DNA of 64,000 nucleotides from CAWACP01 sp963780655. Lineage in GTDB: Bacteria > Acidobacteriota > Terriglobia > Bryobacterales > Bryobacteraceae. Position 1 is the first letter of the stretch. The number at the start of each line of letters is the position of its first letter. This document shows, in pieces, positions 34,753 through 44,286 of this stretch. The DNA lies in the NCBI GenBank assembly GCA_963780655.1, contig CAWACP010000016.1:62001-126000 (forward strand), given 5' to 3'. The notes below the pieces were generated by a model. It was not told the DNA's origin and did not search any database. It saw nothing but the letters and a program-made list of their open reading frames with translations. The position numbers and the translations under genes are program-made.

Positions 34753-35340
34753 TCAGTTCCCCGTCCCGGCGAGAATCTGTCCCACCGCCGCGTGAATGTC
34801 GCCGATCTGCTCGGTGAGCGTCGCCAGCGTGGCCCGATCGGCGGCGGTAAAACCATCGGCCGTCGCCGGACCGTCTGTTGCCGCCGCCCCCGCCGTTACC
34901 ACCGCCCACATCTTCATGCCGGGAAAGCCGCTCGGCGCCTGTTCGATGGATTCGCCGGCATTCAGAGCCCGAACAGGCATGGGGACGGGAGGATTCGGCG
35001 CCGCTTTCGGTGGAGTGCTGGCATCCCAGTAGACAAGTTGGTTGTCCTGGCCTGGAACACCGCCCAGCGTCCAGGCGTCGCTGATGTTCGGCGAGGCAGC
35101 GCAGCCGGCCGTAGTCGTGAACGTCTTCAGCGTTCCGCTGCTCTGGTCGAAATAGTCATAGCTCACAATGTTGGTTGGCGTGTTCTGCTTCTGCGCCGGG
35201 TCGAACCAGCGCTGCAGGGGCCGTGTCGCGTCGAACGGGGGCGCGTCCGAGCCGAACTGCGCTTTATACGAAGCGCGCGAGTAAGCGGCAAACAGCTCGA
35301 GTGAGCTGACCGGAACCACCGGCGTACTTGTCTGAGTCAA
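34753..35340 (-). CDS. hypothetical protein, TTG start
   Basis: 195 residues from TTG 35340, chosen because AGGAG lies eight bases before it; the frame is open to 35403 but has no ribosome site there. The sequence has no signal peptide or membrane segment. It is rich in Pro, Ala and Thr, with SSLELFAAYSRASYKAQFG, a Trp-Phe-Asp segment, SYDYFDQSSGTLKTFTTTAG and a C-terminal helix TLATLTEQIGDIHAAVGQIL. No family is recognised. It forms an operon with the 126-residue gene downstream. Confidence 0.6.
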   Translation of the reverse strand: MTQTSTPVVPVSSLELFAAYSRASYKAQFGSDAPPFDATRPLQRWFDPAQKQNTPTNIVSYDYFDQSSGTLKTFTTTAGCAASPNISDAWTLGGVPGQDNQLVYWDASTPPKAAPNPPVPMPVRALNAGESIEQAPSGFPGMKMWAVVTAGAAATDGPATADGFTAADRATLATLTEQIGDIHAAVGQILAGTGN

Positions 35341-35421
35341 GGGGAGTCTCCTCGGGTTTAAGTGCGTCGCTGCCGGGAGCGGAACCACAGGGTCCGCGGG
35401 CATGACAACCCAAGGGTATGC

Positions 35422-35447
35422 GGCTGAGCGGAGCAGGCCGCTCAGCC
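35422..35447. terminator. perfect hairpin without T-tract
   Basis: GGCTGAGCGG-AGCAGG-CCGCTCAGCC is a 10-base-pair perfect stem, between the 3' end of the 35497-35904 gene and the start of the TTG-started gene, both minus strand. No U-run follows, so it is either a factor-assisted terminator or a leader structure. Confidence 0.5.
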
Positions 35448-35496
35448 CTGCGCGTAAGTGAATGCAGCCCCGTGAAAAATGGCGCGCGGAATTGTG

Positions 35497-35904
35497 TCAC
35501 CGGGGCCCGAGCTCGTGGCGATTGTACGCCTCACGCATGTCGCGCAACATATCGAGATCCCGGAACAACTCGTCGCGCCTGCCTTCCCCCATGCGATTGT
35601 GGTCCGCCACATGGTGGATCGCACTAATCGCATCATCCAGCTCGCCCTTATCGAAGCGCCCTCGGTTCCACTTGTTTGCGAACTCGCGCAGCTCATGTTC
35701 GGCGTGATCCAGCCGCTTGCGGTCGCCCCCGTTTATGCGCCATCCGCCTTCGTAGGCGCGGTTCAGATCGGCGTGTACGCGATTGATGGCCCCCTCCACC
35801 GAGCGCGGCTCATAACGATTCTGCGGTCCGTACTGCGCGAGCGCCACTGTGGCGGAGCTCGCCATCGCGGCGGCCAGCAGGGCTGTGTGAAAGAAACGTG
35901 GCAT
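35497..35904 (-). CDS. small secreted helical protein, unknown function
   Basis: 135 residues. The start is set at the second ATG (35904): AGGAGG lies seven bases before it but only one base before the first ATG (35910). A clear signal peptide (FFHTALLAAAMASSATVALAQ) is followed by a charged, purely helical body. The body has a repeated pattern of His/Arg/Asp (NRVHADLNRAYEGGW, RKRLDHAEHELREFANKWN, GELDDAISAIHHVADHNRMG, DELFRDLDMLRDMREAYNRH). It is probably a periplasmic helical bundle. I know no characterised homologue. Confidence 0.75.
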   Translation of the reverse strand: MPRFFHTALLAAAMASSATVALAQYGPQNRYEPRSVEGAINRVHADLNRAYEGGWRINGGDRKRLDHAEHELREFANKWNRGRFDKGELDDAISAIHHVADHNRMGEGRRDELFRDLDMLRDMREAYNRHELGPR

Positions 35905-36002
35905 GTGCATTCCTCCTGATTCGTTAAACGCACGGCCGCGCGGGGATGCTACGCCAATTACCGATATTTAATAGGAATGCGCGGAGGAGGGACATCGTAA
36001 CA

Positions 36003-36190
36003 GAGCCGCGACCGTGAGGGAGCGGTAACGCTGCGTACCGCTCGTTCGGAAGGTCTGAATCATTCGGTGCCGCTCCCTCACGGTCACGGCTCGGAAACGT
36101 ACTGCAAGCTTGTAACCGCAGCCGTGACCGTAAGCGGTTGCCGAATGTTTCACACGTCCTGAGGGAGCGGTTGCCGAATCCTTCACACCG
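36003..36190. repeat. complex intergenic repeat (GAGCCGYGACCGTGAGGGAGCGG family)
   Basis: GAGCCGCGACCGTGAGGGAG at 36003 and its near-exact reverse complement ending at 36092 (22 of 23 bases over 36003-36025 and 36070-36092) form an inverted repeat. Two direct copies of GCGGTTGCCGAAT plus TTCACAC follow (about 36134-36156 and 36168-36190), along with an AGCCGTGACCGTAAGCGG variant. No gene lies in this block, between a secreted protein gene and moaA. Confidence 0.7.
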
Positions 36191-36196
36191 GCAAAC

Positions 36197-37192
36197 CTAG
36201 CCGCCGATCGAATACATCGGCCGCGGCGGCGGAACGAATTGCGGGGCGTTGATCTCGTGGCCAATCCACTTCTCGCGCACGTTAGCTCGTATCGCGTCGG
36301 CGATGTCCGCGTCGCTCGAACCACTACGCAGCAGCGTCTTCACGTCAGTCTCCTCGCGCGCAAACAGGCAATAACGCAGCTTGCCGTCGCTGGTGAGGCG
36401 GATGCGGTTGCAGTCCAGACAGAACGGCCGGCTTACGGAGGCGATGAAACCCACCTGCCCAATCCCATCGGCGAAAGCGTATTCAGTCGCCGGAGCTCGG
36501 CGGTCCTTCGGCGGAATGGGCGTGAGCGGCGCGATTTCCCGCGACAGCATTGCGATGATGTCGTCAGCCATCAGCACCCGCCCGCGATCCCACAAGCCCT
36601 GCGCGTCGAGCGGCATGAACTCGATGTAACGGATCTCGTAACCATTTTCGCGCCCGAACCGCGCCAGCGGAACGATGTCCGGCTCCACCAGGCCTTTCAC
36701 CGCGACCGCGTTGATTTTGATGGGAGCGAAGCCAATTGCGCGCGCCGCATCGAGGCCTTCGAGTACGCGCGGCAGATCGTCCCGCCGCGTGATAGCGCGA
36801 AACCGGTCGCGATCGAGCGTGTCGAGGTGAACGTTTAACCGGCGCAAACCGGCGTCGTACAGAGCCTTCGCCTGATCGGCCAGCAGCACGCCGTTGGTGG
36901 TCAGCGCCAGGTCCTCGATGCCGTCCAACCGCGCCAGGCTGCGCACCAGCAGCGGAAGATCGCGCCGAACCAGCGGCTCGCCTCCGGTAATGCGCAGTTT
37001 GCGCACGCCAAGGCCGGCGGCCACGCGCGCCACCCGCTCGATCTCTTCGAAGGAGAGAATCTCTCGCCGCGGCATGAACTCCACCGCATGCTCGGGCATA
37101 CAGTAGAAGCAACGGATATTGCAGCGGTCGGTGACGCTGATGCGAAGGTTGTCGTGCAACCGGCCGAAAGTATCGATAAGAGGAGCCGGCAT
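36197..37192 (-). CDS. moaA: GTP 3',8-cyclase (molybdenum cofactor biosynthesis)
   Basis: 331 residues. This radical-SAM enzyme converts GTP to 3',8-cyclo-GTP, the first step of molybdopterin synthesis. The N-terminal cluster cysteines are C24, C28 and C31 (DRCNIRCFYCMPE). The SAM-binding RITGGEPLVRRDL follows, and the C-terminal cluster is C258, C261 and C275 (FCLDCNRIRLTSDGKLRYC). The essential C-terminal Gly-Gly is present (SIGG). Length is normal (about 330). A TAAGAT box (37207-37202) sits 9 bases before the ATG, suggesting a very short or absent leader. No other moa gene is adjacent in the window. Confidence 0.95.
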   Translation of the reverse strand: MPAPLIDTFGRLHDNLRISVTDRCNIRCFYCMPEHAVEFMPRREILSFEEIERVARVAAGLGVRKLRITGGEPLVRRDLPLLVRSLARLDGIEDLALTTNGVLLADQAKALYDAGLRRLNVHLDTLDRDRFRAITRRDDLPRVLEGLDAARAIGFAPIKINAVAVKGLVEPDIVPLARFGRENGYEIRYIEFMPLDAQGLWDRGRVLMADDIIAMLSREIAPLTPIPPKDRRAPATEYAFADGIGQVGFIASVSRPFCLDCNRIRLTSDGKLRYCLFAREETDVKTLLRSGSSDADIADAIRANVREKWIGHEINAPQFVPPPRPMYSIGG

Positions 37193-37315
37193 CCAGTCGC
37201 TATCTTAGCGCGGTGCCCAGACCGTCGCGATTTGTGGTTTTAACTTGCGATCCTTTGCTATACTGTAATGCAGTTAACGCACCCCGCCTGCGTCCGGAGT
37301 TTCAGAGGTATATTC

Positions 37316-39478
37316 ATGTCCAGATTTATCCTCGCCGCAACCGGCTTGTTCGCGCTGATTCCTTCCTCCTTCACCGCCGCGCAGGCTCAGATACCCGCGT
37401 TCACCTGCGCTACGACGGCGACTCCCTTGCTGATTCGGGCAGAGGGAATCACCGAGCGCACCGGAGATGTCGTGATCTCGTGTTCCGGCGGCACGGCCGG
37501 AGCGCAGTTCACCGAGAACGTGACCGTCAGCCTGAATGTCAACATCACCAACCGCATCGATGCGCATAACGTCACCGACATGATTCTCGACGCGGATTCA
37601 GGTTCCGGATTGCAGCCTGTGAACGTGCCGGGAGTTCTGGTTTCGCCCACCACGGTGACATGGAACGGCGCTCAGTTCAAGCTGTCAGAGCAGGGAACCC
37701 TCATTGTGCGGATCGCGAATATTCGTGGTAACGCCACGCAGATCAGTCCGTCGCCGGGCGGCCAGATCTTCGCCTCGCTGTCGGTCAGCGGTACGGGCGG
37801 ATTCTCGGTGAATAACGCAGCGCTATCGGTGGCCACCACGACGCCGGGGCTGTATACGAATCATTCCTCGACGCAGGTCTGCAACCAGACTGGCGCCGCG
37901 GTTCCGGGCAACTCGAGTTTCGCGTCCTTCATCTCCGCCGGCGCCATCTTTTTCACGACCCGCGTGACCGAGGGCTTTGCGGCGGCTCTGGCGCCGAAGA
38001 GCGATCAGCAGAACTTCGACGCCGACACAGGCCATCGAATCCTGGTGCAATATACAGGGTTCCCGACGGGCGCCCAGCTTTATCTGCCGGTGGCGGTTGC
38101 CGGCTCCGACGCATTGCAGCCGACCGCCGGCGGCGGCTTCGGACCTCCGGCGTCGGGCGGCAAGTACACGCCCGGAAGCGGCACAATGCTGCTATCGCTG
38201 GTCACCGGCGCGGATGCGAACGGAGCGGGCGGCACGCCGCTGTACACACCGCCCGCCCCAGGCTCGCCGGCCGTGACATTCGATACTCTGCAGCAGGTTC
38301 CTGTGGCCGCCGATGGATCGGCCTCTGCCGTGTACGAGGTGATGGACTCGAGCGACTTCAGTCCGGAAACCGCGCAGTTCCCCACCTTCGTCGACATTCC
38401 GAAAATCTTCACGGGCCAGGTCTATCAAACCGATGAGACGGTCATGCTCGCTCCGGTTTCCACCGTCATGACGGCCAGCGCGAGCGCTCCCGTTCCTCGC
38501 TTCCTCGCGACCGCGGCCACGTCCGACTGCGCCGTGCTCAACGACTGCAGCGCGGATTACTTTCCGCACGTGTCCACGGATCAGGCATCGCTCACTTATA
38601 CGGTGGTCGCCGGAAGCATTTCCACGTCACCCCTGCAGGTCTCCAATAACGGCTCGGGCACAATGAACTGGACTGCTTCCGCGACCTACCAGGACGGGTC
38701 AGGCTGGCTCAACGTGTACCCGTCCAGAGGAACGAATAGTGAAAACATCTTCGTGGCCGCGGACGCGCGGCAGCTTACGCCCGGCACGTATCACGGCACG
38801 GTGCAGATCAACGCAGGTCCCGCGGGAATATTCACCGTACCAGTCACGCTGACGGTTACCGCTCCCGCGGCCGGTTCGGCGCCGACGATCACCAGCGTTA
38901 CCAGCTCGGCGAACTTCTGGGGCGGTCCCATCACCGCGGGTTCGCTCGCCACCATCATGGGGACAAACTTCAGCGCGTCCAACGTGAGCGTCGAGTTTGA
39001 CAACCAGCCCGCCACGATTCTGTTCCGCGACACGCAGCAGATCAATCTGCTGGTTCCCGCGGGGCTGACGGCGACCGGGACGACTCGTATGACTCTGATG
39101 CTCGACAGCACGAAGGTGGGGCCGGTGACCGTGGCGATAGCCCCATTCGCGCCGGCCATTTTCCCAGGCGCCATTCTGAATCAGGATTCGAAAGCGAACG
39201 GCTCGGCGCATCCTGCCGCGCCCGGCAGCGTGATCCAGATTTTCGGGACCGGCGTTTCGACCGGAGGAACCGTTACGGGGGTCATTGGCGGCGAGACGAT
39301 CGGCCATGCTTACTACGCGGGCCCAGCTCCAGGGCTGCCGGGAGTCCAGCAGGTGAATCTGCGTGTTCCGGCCGACGCGAAATCGGGCTCGTCGCAGGTT
39401 CAGATCTGCGAGGTAGCGGCGGGATCGTCGGCCGCGCCGGTGTGTAGTCCGCCGATGACCATCACGATAAGCCAGTAG
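37316..39478 (+). CDS. secreted protein with TIGR03437-type C-terminal domain
   Basis: 720 residues from ATG 37316 (GAGG eight bases upstream; the longer frame from 37268 lacks one). The signal peptide is FILAATGLFALIPSSFTAAQA. The N-terminal half is a beta-rich domain without a recognised fold. A BACON-like segment follows (DQASLTYTVVAGSISTSPLQ, GSGWLNVYPSRGTNSENI). The last 220 residues (APTITSVTSSANFWGGPITA, GSLATIMGTNFS, QQINLLVPAGL, PGSVIQIFGTGVSTGG, VQQVNLRVPAD) match the pattern of TIGR03437, a C-terminal module expanded in Solibacter. It is probably a surface or extracellular protein; the ligand is unknown. A TATACT box lies at 37259-37264. Confidence 0.8.
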   Translation: MSRFILAATGLFALIPSSFTAAQAQIPAFTCATTATPLLIRAEGITERTGDVVISCSGGTAGAQFTENVTVSLNVNITNRIDAHNVTDMILDADSGSGLQPVNVPGVLVSPTTVTWNGAQFKLSEQGTLIVRIANIRGNATQISPSPGGQIFASLSVSGTGGFSVNNAALSVATTTPGLYTNHSSTQVCNQTGAAVPGNSSFASFISAGAIFFTTRVTEGFAAALAPKSDQQNFDADTGHRILVQYTGFPTGAQLYLPVAVAGSDALQPTAGGGFGPPASGGKYTPGSGTMLLSLVTGADANGAGGTPLYTPPAPGSPAVTFDTLQQVPVAADGSASAVYEVMDSSDFSPETAQFPTFVDIPKIFTGQVYQTDETVMLAPVSTVMTASASAPVPRFLATAATSDCAVLNDCSADYFPHVSTDQASLTYTVVAGSISTSPLQVSNNGSGTMNWTASATYQDGSGWLNVYPSRGTNSENIFVAADARQLTPGTYHGTVQINAGPAGIFTVPVTLTVTAPAAGSAPTITSVTSSANFWGGPITAGSLATIMGTNFSASNVSVEFDNQPATILFRDTQQINLLVPAGLTATGTTRMTLMLDSTKVGPVTVAIAPFAPAIFPGAILNQDSKANGSAHPAAPGSVIQIFGTGVSTGGTVTGVIGGETIGHAYYAGPAPGLPGVQQVNLRVPADAKSGSSQVQICEVAAGSSAAPVCSPPMTITISQ

Positions 39479-39486
39479 TGCATGTT

Positions 39487-39604
39487 GTGGGGCGGGCGCC
39501 CGCCTGCGGCCGACGCCTCGTCGGCCTGCTCGGTAGTCTCTGAATGCGTGTTCCGCCAGGCCAGGCGGGCGGGGCGCCCGCCGCAGGCGAGGCGCCTGCC
39601 CCAC
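39487..39604. repeat. long imperfect palindrome between convergent genes
   Basis: The block opens with GTGGGGCGGGCGCCCGCCTG and closes with its near complement GCCGCAGGCGAGGCGCCTGC plus CCCAC, with further nested GC-rich inverted repeats inside. It lies between the convergent TIGR03437-type gene (ends 39478) and the BI-1 gene (ends 39611), and is the same GTGGGGC...GCCCCAC family as 42731-42814. Confidence 0.65.
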
Positions 39605-39610
39605 GCGGAT

Positions 39611-40321
39611 CTATCGCCGGCCGCTGTTCAGAACCCGCAGCAAAATATTCAGCGTGGCCACGAACACGTTGAAGACGCCGGCGAAAAGCATGAGCGCGCC
39701 GGGAATCGGGCTGTCCGCATCGGGCGTGTGCAGAACGTTGCTGGTGGAAAACACGAGCACGCACACGCCGAAGGCGCCGATGGCGACGCTCACCAGAATC
39801 CCCAGCACGCCGATATTCATGAAGCTGTTCAGCACCACTGCGCCAATAATCGCGAAGAACAATCCGGTCATCAGGCCCCGCGGAGCCGAGAACGTCCGCC
39901 GCGCGATCATGACGTAGCCAGTGACGCCGATGAACACGAATGCGGTGATCATGAGCGCTGCCACAATCAGCGATGGAGCCACCATCGCGGCCACAAACAG
40001 CAGGGGCGAAATGGCGATGCCCGCCAGAAAGCCGTCCAGCACCAGCGCACTCACGCCCAGCACGGGGTTGTGGCGCACCGACACTGCGATGCGCGGCACG
40101 ATATTCAGGATGAGGATAGCGACAATCCAGCCCATCCACGTGGAGAAGAATCGCACCGTCGTTTCCGAGGTTGCGCCGATGTACCCGCCGGCGATGGCGC
40201 TGAACACGCTCACGCCGAACAGGACGTAAGTCTGTCTGATGACCGCCGACTGTTGCGCCGTCAGATCGGTGCTTCCGGTCAGCTTGTCCCACGTCGATAC
40301 CTGCGGTCTGTAGTCGTTCAT
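39611..40321 (-). CDS. Bax inhibitor-1 / YccA family membrane protein
   Basis: 236 residues from ATG 40321 (MNDYRPQVSTWDKLTGSTDL). Seven membrane segments are visible, among them TYVLFGVSVFSAIAGGYIGA, WIVAILILNIVPRIAVSV, SLIVAALMITAFVFIGVTGY and ALMLFAGVFNVFVATLNILLRV. The final segment has the family's usual FxxFVxTLNIL ending. Bacterial members of this TMBIM family are pH-dependent calcium-leak channels or modulators of membrane proteases. It is divergent from glmS. The N-terminal 20 extra residues of the open frame lack a ribosome site. Confidence 0.85.
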   Translation of the reverse strand: MNDYRPQVSTWDKLTGSTDLTAQQSAVIRQTYVLFGVSVFSAIAGGYIGATSETTVRFFSTWMGWIVAILILNIVPRIAVSVRHNPVLGVSALVLDGFLAGIAISPLLFVAAMVAPSLIVAALMITAFVFIGVTGYVMIARRTFSAPRGLMTGLFFAIIGAVVLNSFMNIGVLGILVSVAIGAFGVCVLVFSTSNVLHTPDADSPIPGALMLFAGVFNVFVATLNILLRVLNSGRR

Positions 40322-40446
40322 ATCGTAAATACCCAGCCTGATCGCTCTCCGCCGCCCCGTCAAGTCCTGCTGCCGCCCGCGCTGATCGCGTGCATAAAAA
40401 AATGTTAACGACGCTCGCCGGGCCCTTCCGCTATCCTGAGTCTTAT

Positions 40447-42303
<1,857 letters not shown>

Positions 42304-42305
42304 CG

Positions 42306-42725
42306 GTGCGGCAGGCGACGCACCGGCTCACCGTCTCGACCAACGGCAAGGGGTTGTACGAGTTCACGCGCGAGGTGGAGCGCTGGCTGGCCGCGCAGAA
42401 GATCCATACCGGCTTACTGACCGTTTTCTGCCAGCACACCTCCGCGTCGCTGGTGATTCAGGAGAACGCGGATCCCGATGTGGTGGCCGACCTGGCCGAC
42501 TACTTCGAGCGGCTGGCGCCGGAGGACACGCGTCATTACCGGCACACTGCTGAAGGCCCGGACGACATGACCTCGCACATCCGTACGGCTCTTACCAACG
42601 CGCAGCTCAGCATCCCGATTCAGGAAGGGAAACTGGCGCTGGGCACGTGGCAGGGCATCTGGTTGTTCGAGCACCGCCGCGCACCGCACCGGAGGAGCGT
42701 CGTACTGCACGTGATTGGTGAGTAG
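42306..42725 (+). CDS. YjbQ / UPF0047 family protein
   Basis: 139 residues from GTG 42306, two bases after the glmS stop; co-transcription is certain. The family core is clear: TGLLTVFCQHTSASLVIQEN, DPDVVADLADYFERLAPE, HTAEGPDDMTSHIRTALT, LGTWQGIWLFEHRRAPHRR. The conserved His (QHTSAS), the Glu-Asn and the His of SHIR form the putative active or metal site. YjbQ proteins have been linked to thiamine-phosphate synthase side activity, but the physiological role is unsettled. Confidence 0.88.
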   Translation: MRQATHRLTVSTNGKGLYEFTREVERWLAAQKIHTGLLTVFCQHTSASLVIQENADPDVVADLADYFERLAPEDTRHYRHTAEGPDDMTSHIRTALTNAQLSIPIQEGKLALGTWQGIWLFEHRRAPHRRSVVLHVIGE

Positions 42726-42730
42726 AGGTC

Positions 42731-42814
42731 CGTGGGGCAGACGATCGGGTTTTGTCGTCTGCCATGCCCGGGCACTCAACAGGCAGACGACATAGACCGA
42801 TCGTCTGCCCCACG
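42731..42814. repeat. nested palindromic element (GTGGGGCAGACGATCGG family)
   Basis: Outer arms CGTGGGGCAGACGATCGG (42731-42748) and CCGATCGTCTGCCCCACG (42797-42814) are perfectly complementary over 18 bases. Inside, GTCGTCTGCC (42754-42763) pairs with GGCAGACGAC (42782-42791). The element starts five bases after the YjbQ stop. A degraded copy is at 45484-45564. Confidence 0.8.
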
Positions 42815-42863
42815 GGGAGGCGAAGCTACATTTTCAGGGGAGCGGTTGCGGTATTGTGGCAGC

Positions 42864-43691
42864 ATGACTCGCCGCAGTATCCTCGCAGCGCTCCTCGCCG
42901 CTCCGGCGCCTTTCGCCCAGCAGGCGGCGCCCGCGGGACGGCTCAGGCAGTCGGTGGCGCGCTGGGCATGGCAGAAGATTCCTCTGGAGGACCTGTGCCG
43001 CGCCGGCGCTGAGATGGGCCTTTCCGGAATCGATCTGGTGACCCCGGATGAAGCCCGCGTCGTCAAAAAGTACGGGCTCGTTCCGTCGATGATCCTGCCC
43101 GGCGTCGGCGAGATCCCGAATGGGTTCAACCGCCGCGAGAATCACGATCGGCTGGAGAAGCAGATGCGCGAGTTGGCGCCCGTAGTGGCCGCCCTGGGCG
43201 CGCCGAACATCATCACTTTCTCGGGATATCGCCGAGGGTTGTCCGACGACGAGGGCATTGACAACTGCGTAACCGGATTGAACCGTGTGAAGAAGATTGC
43301 CGAAGATCACGGCGTGACGCTGTGTCTGGAACTGCTCAACAGCAAGGTGGACCACAAGGATTATCAGTGCGACCACACCGCGTGGGGCGCTGAGGTAATG
43401 CGGCGCGTGGACTCGCCTCGGGTGAAACTGCTGTACGACATCTACCACATGCAGATCATGGAAGGCGACATTATCCGGACCGTCCGCGAGAACATCGGGT
43501 ACATCGCCCACTTCCACACCGGCGGCGTCCCGGGCAGGCACGAACTGGACGGAACGCAGGAGCTGAACTGGCGCGCCGTGGCGACCGCGATCGCCGACCT
43601 GAATTTCAAGGGCTTCATCGCCCATGAATTCCTTCCCACGCGCGACCCGCTCACGTCCCTGCGCGAAGCGGTGGAGATCTGCCGCGTTTAG
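42864..43691 (+). CDS. exported TIM-barrel isomerase-like protein (hydroxypyruvate isomerase family)
   Basis: 275 residues from ATG 42864. MTRRSILAALLAAPAPFAQQ resembles a Tat signal. The AP endonuclease 2-type TIM barrel has LCRAGAEMGLSGIDLVTPDE, GAPNIITFSGYR, VTLCLELLNSKVDHKDYQCD (E and D as metal ligands), VKLLYDIYHMQIMEGDI, HFHTGGVPGRHELDG and GFIAHEFLPT, with the spacing of hydroxypyruvate isomerases. Acidobacterial and planctomycete versions are often exported. The true substrate is probably a sugar or keto-acid and cannot be told. TATTGT at 42852-42857 lies six bases before the ATG, with no ribosome site, so a leaderless transcript is possible. Confidence 0.85.
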   Translation: MTRRSILAALLAAPAPFAQQAAPAGRLRQSVARWAWQKIPLEDLCRAGAEMGLSGIDLVTPDEARVVKKYGLVPSMILPGVGEIPNGFNRRENHDRLEKQMRELAPVVAALGAPNIITFSGYRRGLSDDEGIDNCVTGLNRVKKIAEDHGVTLCLELLNSKVDHKDYQCDHTAWGAEVMRRVDSPRVKLLYDIYHMQIMEGDIIRTVRENIGYIAHFHTGGVPGRHELDGTQELNWRAVATAIADLNFKGFIAHEFLPTRDPLTSLREAVEICRV

Positions 43692-43727
43692 GTCGGTTAC
43701 CCCATATCTTTCGGGCGAGAATCGCCA

Positions 43728-43794
43728 TACAATACCCGTAGACAGACATCTTTGTTAGTGTTGCCTGCACGGCGCACTCGAAGGCCGCGCAGGC
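43728..43794 (+). promoter_or_regulatory. candidate promoter and structured leader
   Basis: TACAAT (43728-43733) is a possible -10, with no convincing -35. Downstream a hairpin formed by GCCTGC-A-CGGC (43763-43773) and GCCG-C-GCAGGC (43784-43794) sits between it and the strong AGGAGG (43815-43820). Confidence 0.35.
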
Positions 43795-43825
43795 TGTCGG
43801 GCGGCATCCGAGAAAGGAGGCCATG

Positions 43826-44221
43826 ATGAAATGGCTTTGCCTTGCCGCGTTTTTGATTCTTCCTGCCGCGCCGTTTGCCGCTAACAGCGTGCAGCCCAGT
43901 TCGGCGCCTCGCTACGATACGCAGACCGTAAAGGACTTCACCGGGGTGGTGGTAGGCGTTCGTGAAGACGACGCAGGCGCCGCGCTTCCCGGAATCCATC
44001 TGAGCGTCAAAGAGGATCAGGAGACGTTCGACGTCTACCTCGCGCCTGTTTCTTTCCTGAAACTGTTCGACGTGGAGTTCGCGAAGGGCGATCAGGTGCA
44101 GGTGAACGGCTCCAAAGTGAAGTGCAACGATGAAACGGTCGTTTTGGCGAAGGAGGTCCGGCGGGGCGATACCACCGTCTATCTGCGCGATGACGCCGGC
44201 AAGCCGTTCTGGACGCATTGA
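43826..44221 (+). CDS. small exported beta-rich protein
   Basis: 131 residues. Two ATGs follow AGAAAGGAGG; the second (43826) has the better five-base spacing, the first (43823) only two. The signal peptide is KWLCLAAFLILPAAPFAANS. The mature part is a small beta-barrel-like chain: VKDFTGVVVGVREDDAGAAL, LPGIHLSVKEDQETFDVYLA, KGDQVQVNGSKVK, ETVVLAKEVRRGDTTVYLRD. This resembles OB-fold exported proteins of the DNA-binding-like/YgiW type. No catalytic residues are evident. The leader is structured. Confidence 0.75.
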   Translation: MKWLCLAAFLILPAAPFAANSVQPSSAPRYDTQTVKDFTGVVVGVREDDAGAALPGIHLSVKEDQETFDVYLAPVSFLKLFDVEFAKGDQVQVNGSKVKCNDETVVLAKEVRRGDTTVYLRDDAGKPFWTH

Positions 44222-44254
44222 GGCGCGGCGGTTAACGGCGCTGGGAATCTCTGA

Positions 44255-44279
44255 TATCATCGGTCCAACCGATATCGGT
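44255..44279 (+). promoter_or_regulatory. candidate autoregulatory operator over the methyltransferase promoter
   Basis: TATCAT (44255-44260) is a plausible -10. It is overlapped by three half-sites in alternating orientation: ATCGGT (44259-44264), ACCGAT (44268-44273) and ATCGGT (44274-44279). The last two form the perfect 12-base palindrome ACCGATATCGGT. The array would cover the transcription start and ends eight bases before the ATG at 44287. Confidence 0.5.
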
Positions 44280-44286
44280 TTTTCCC

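Noticed and set aside
34369..35340. Prophage remnant
   Set aside because: The two unknown genes are small and one is amphipathic, but no capsid, tail, lysis, integrase or terminase feature lies nearby.
40381..40446. glmS ribozyme or other riboswitch before glmS
   Set aside because: Only about 125 bases separate the divergent start codons and a -10-like box sits 9 bases before the ATG, leaving no room for a leader RNA.
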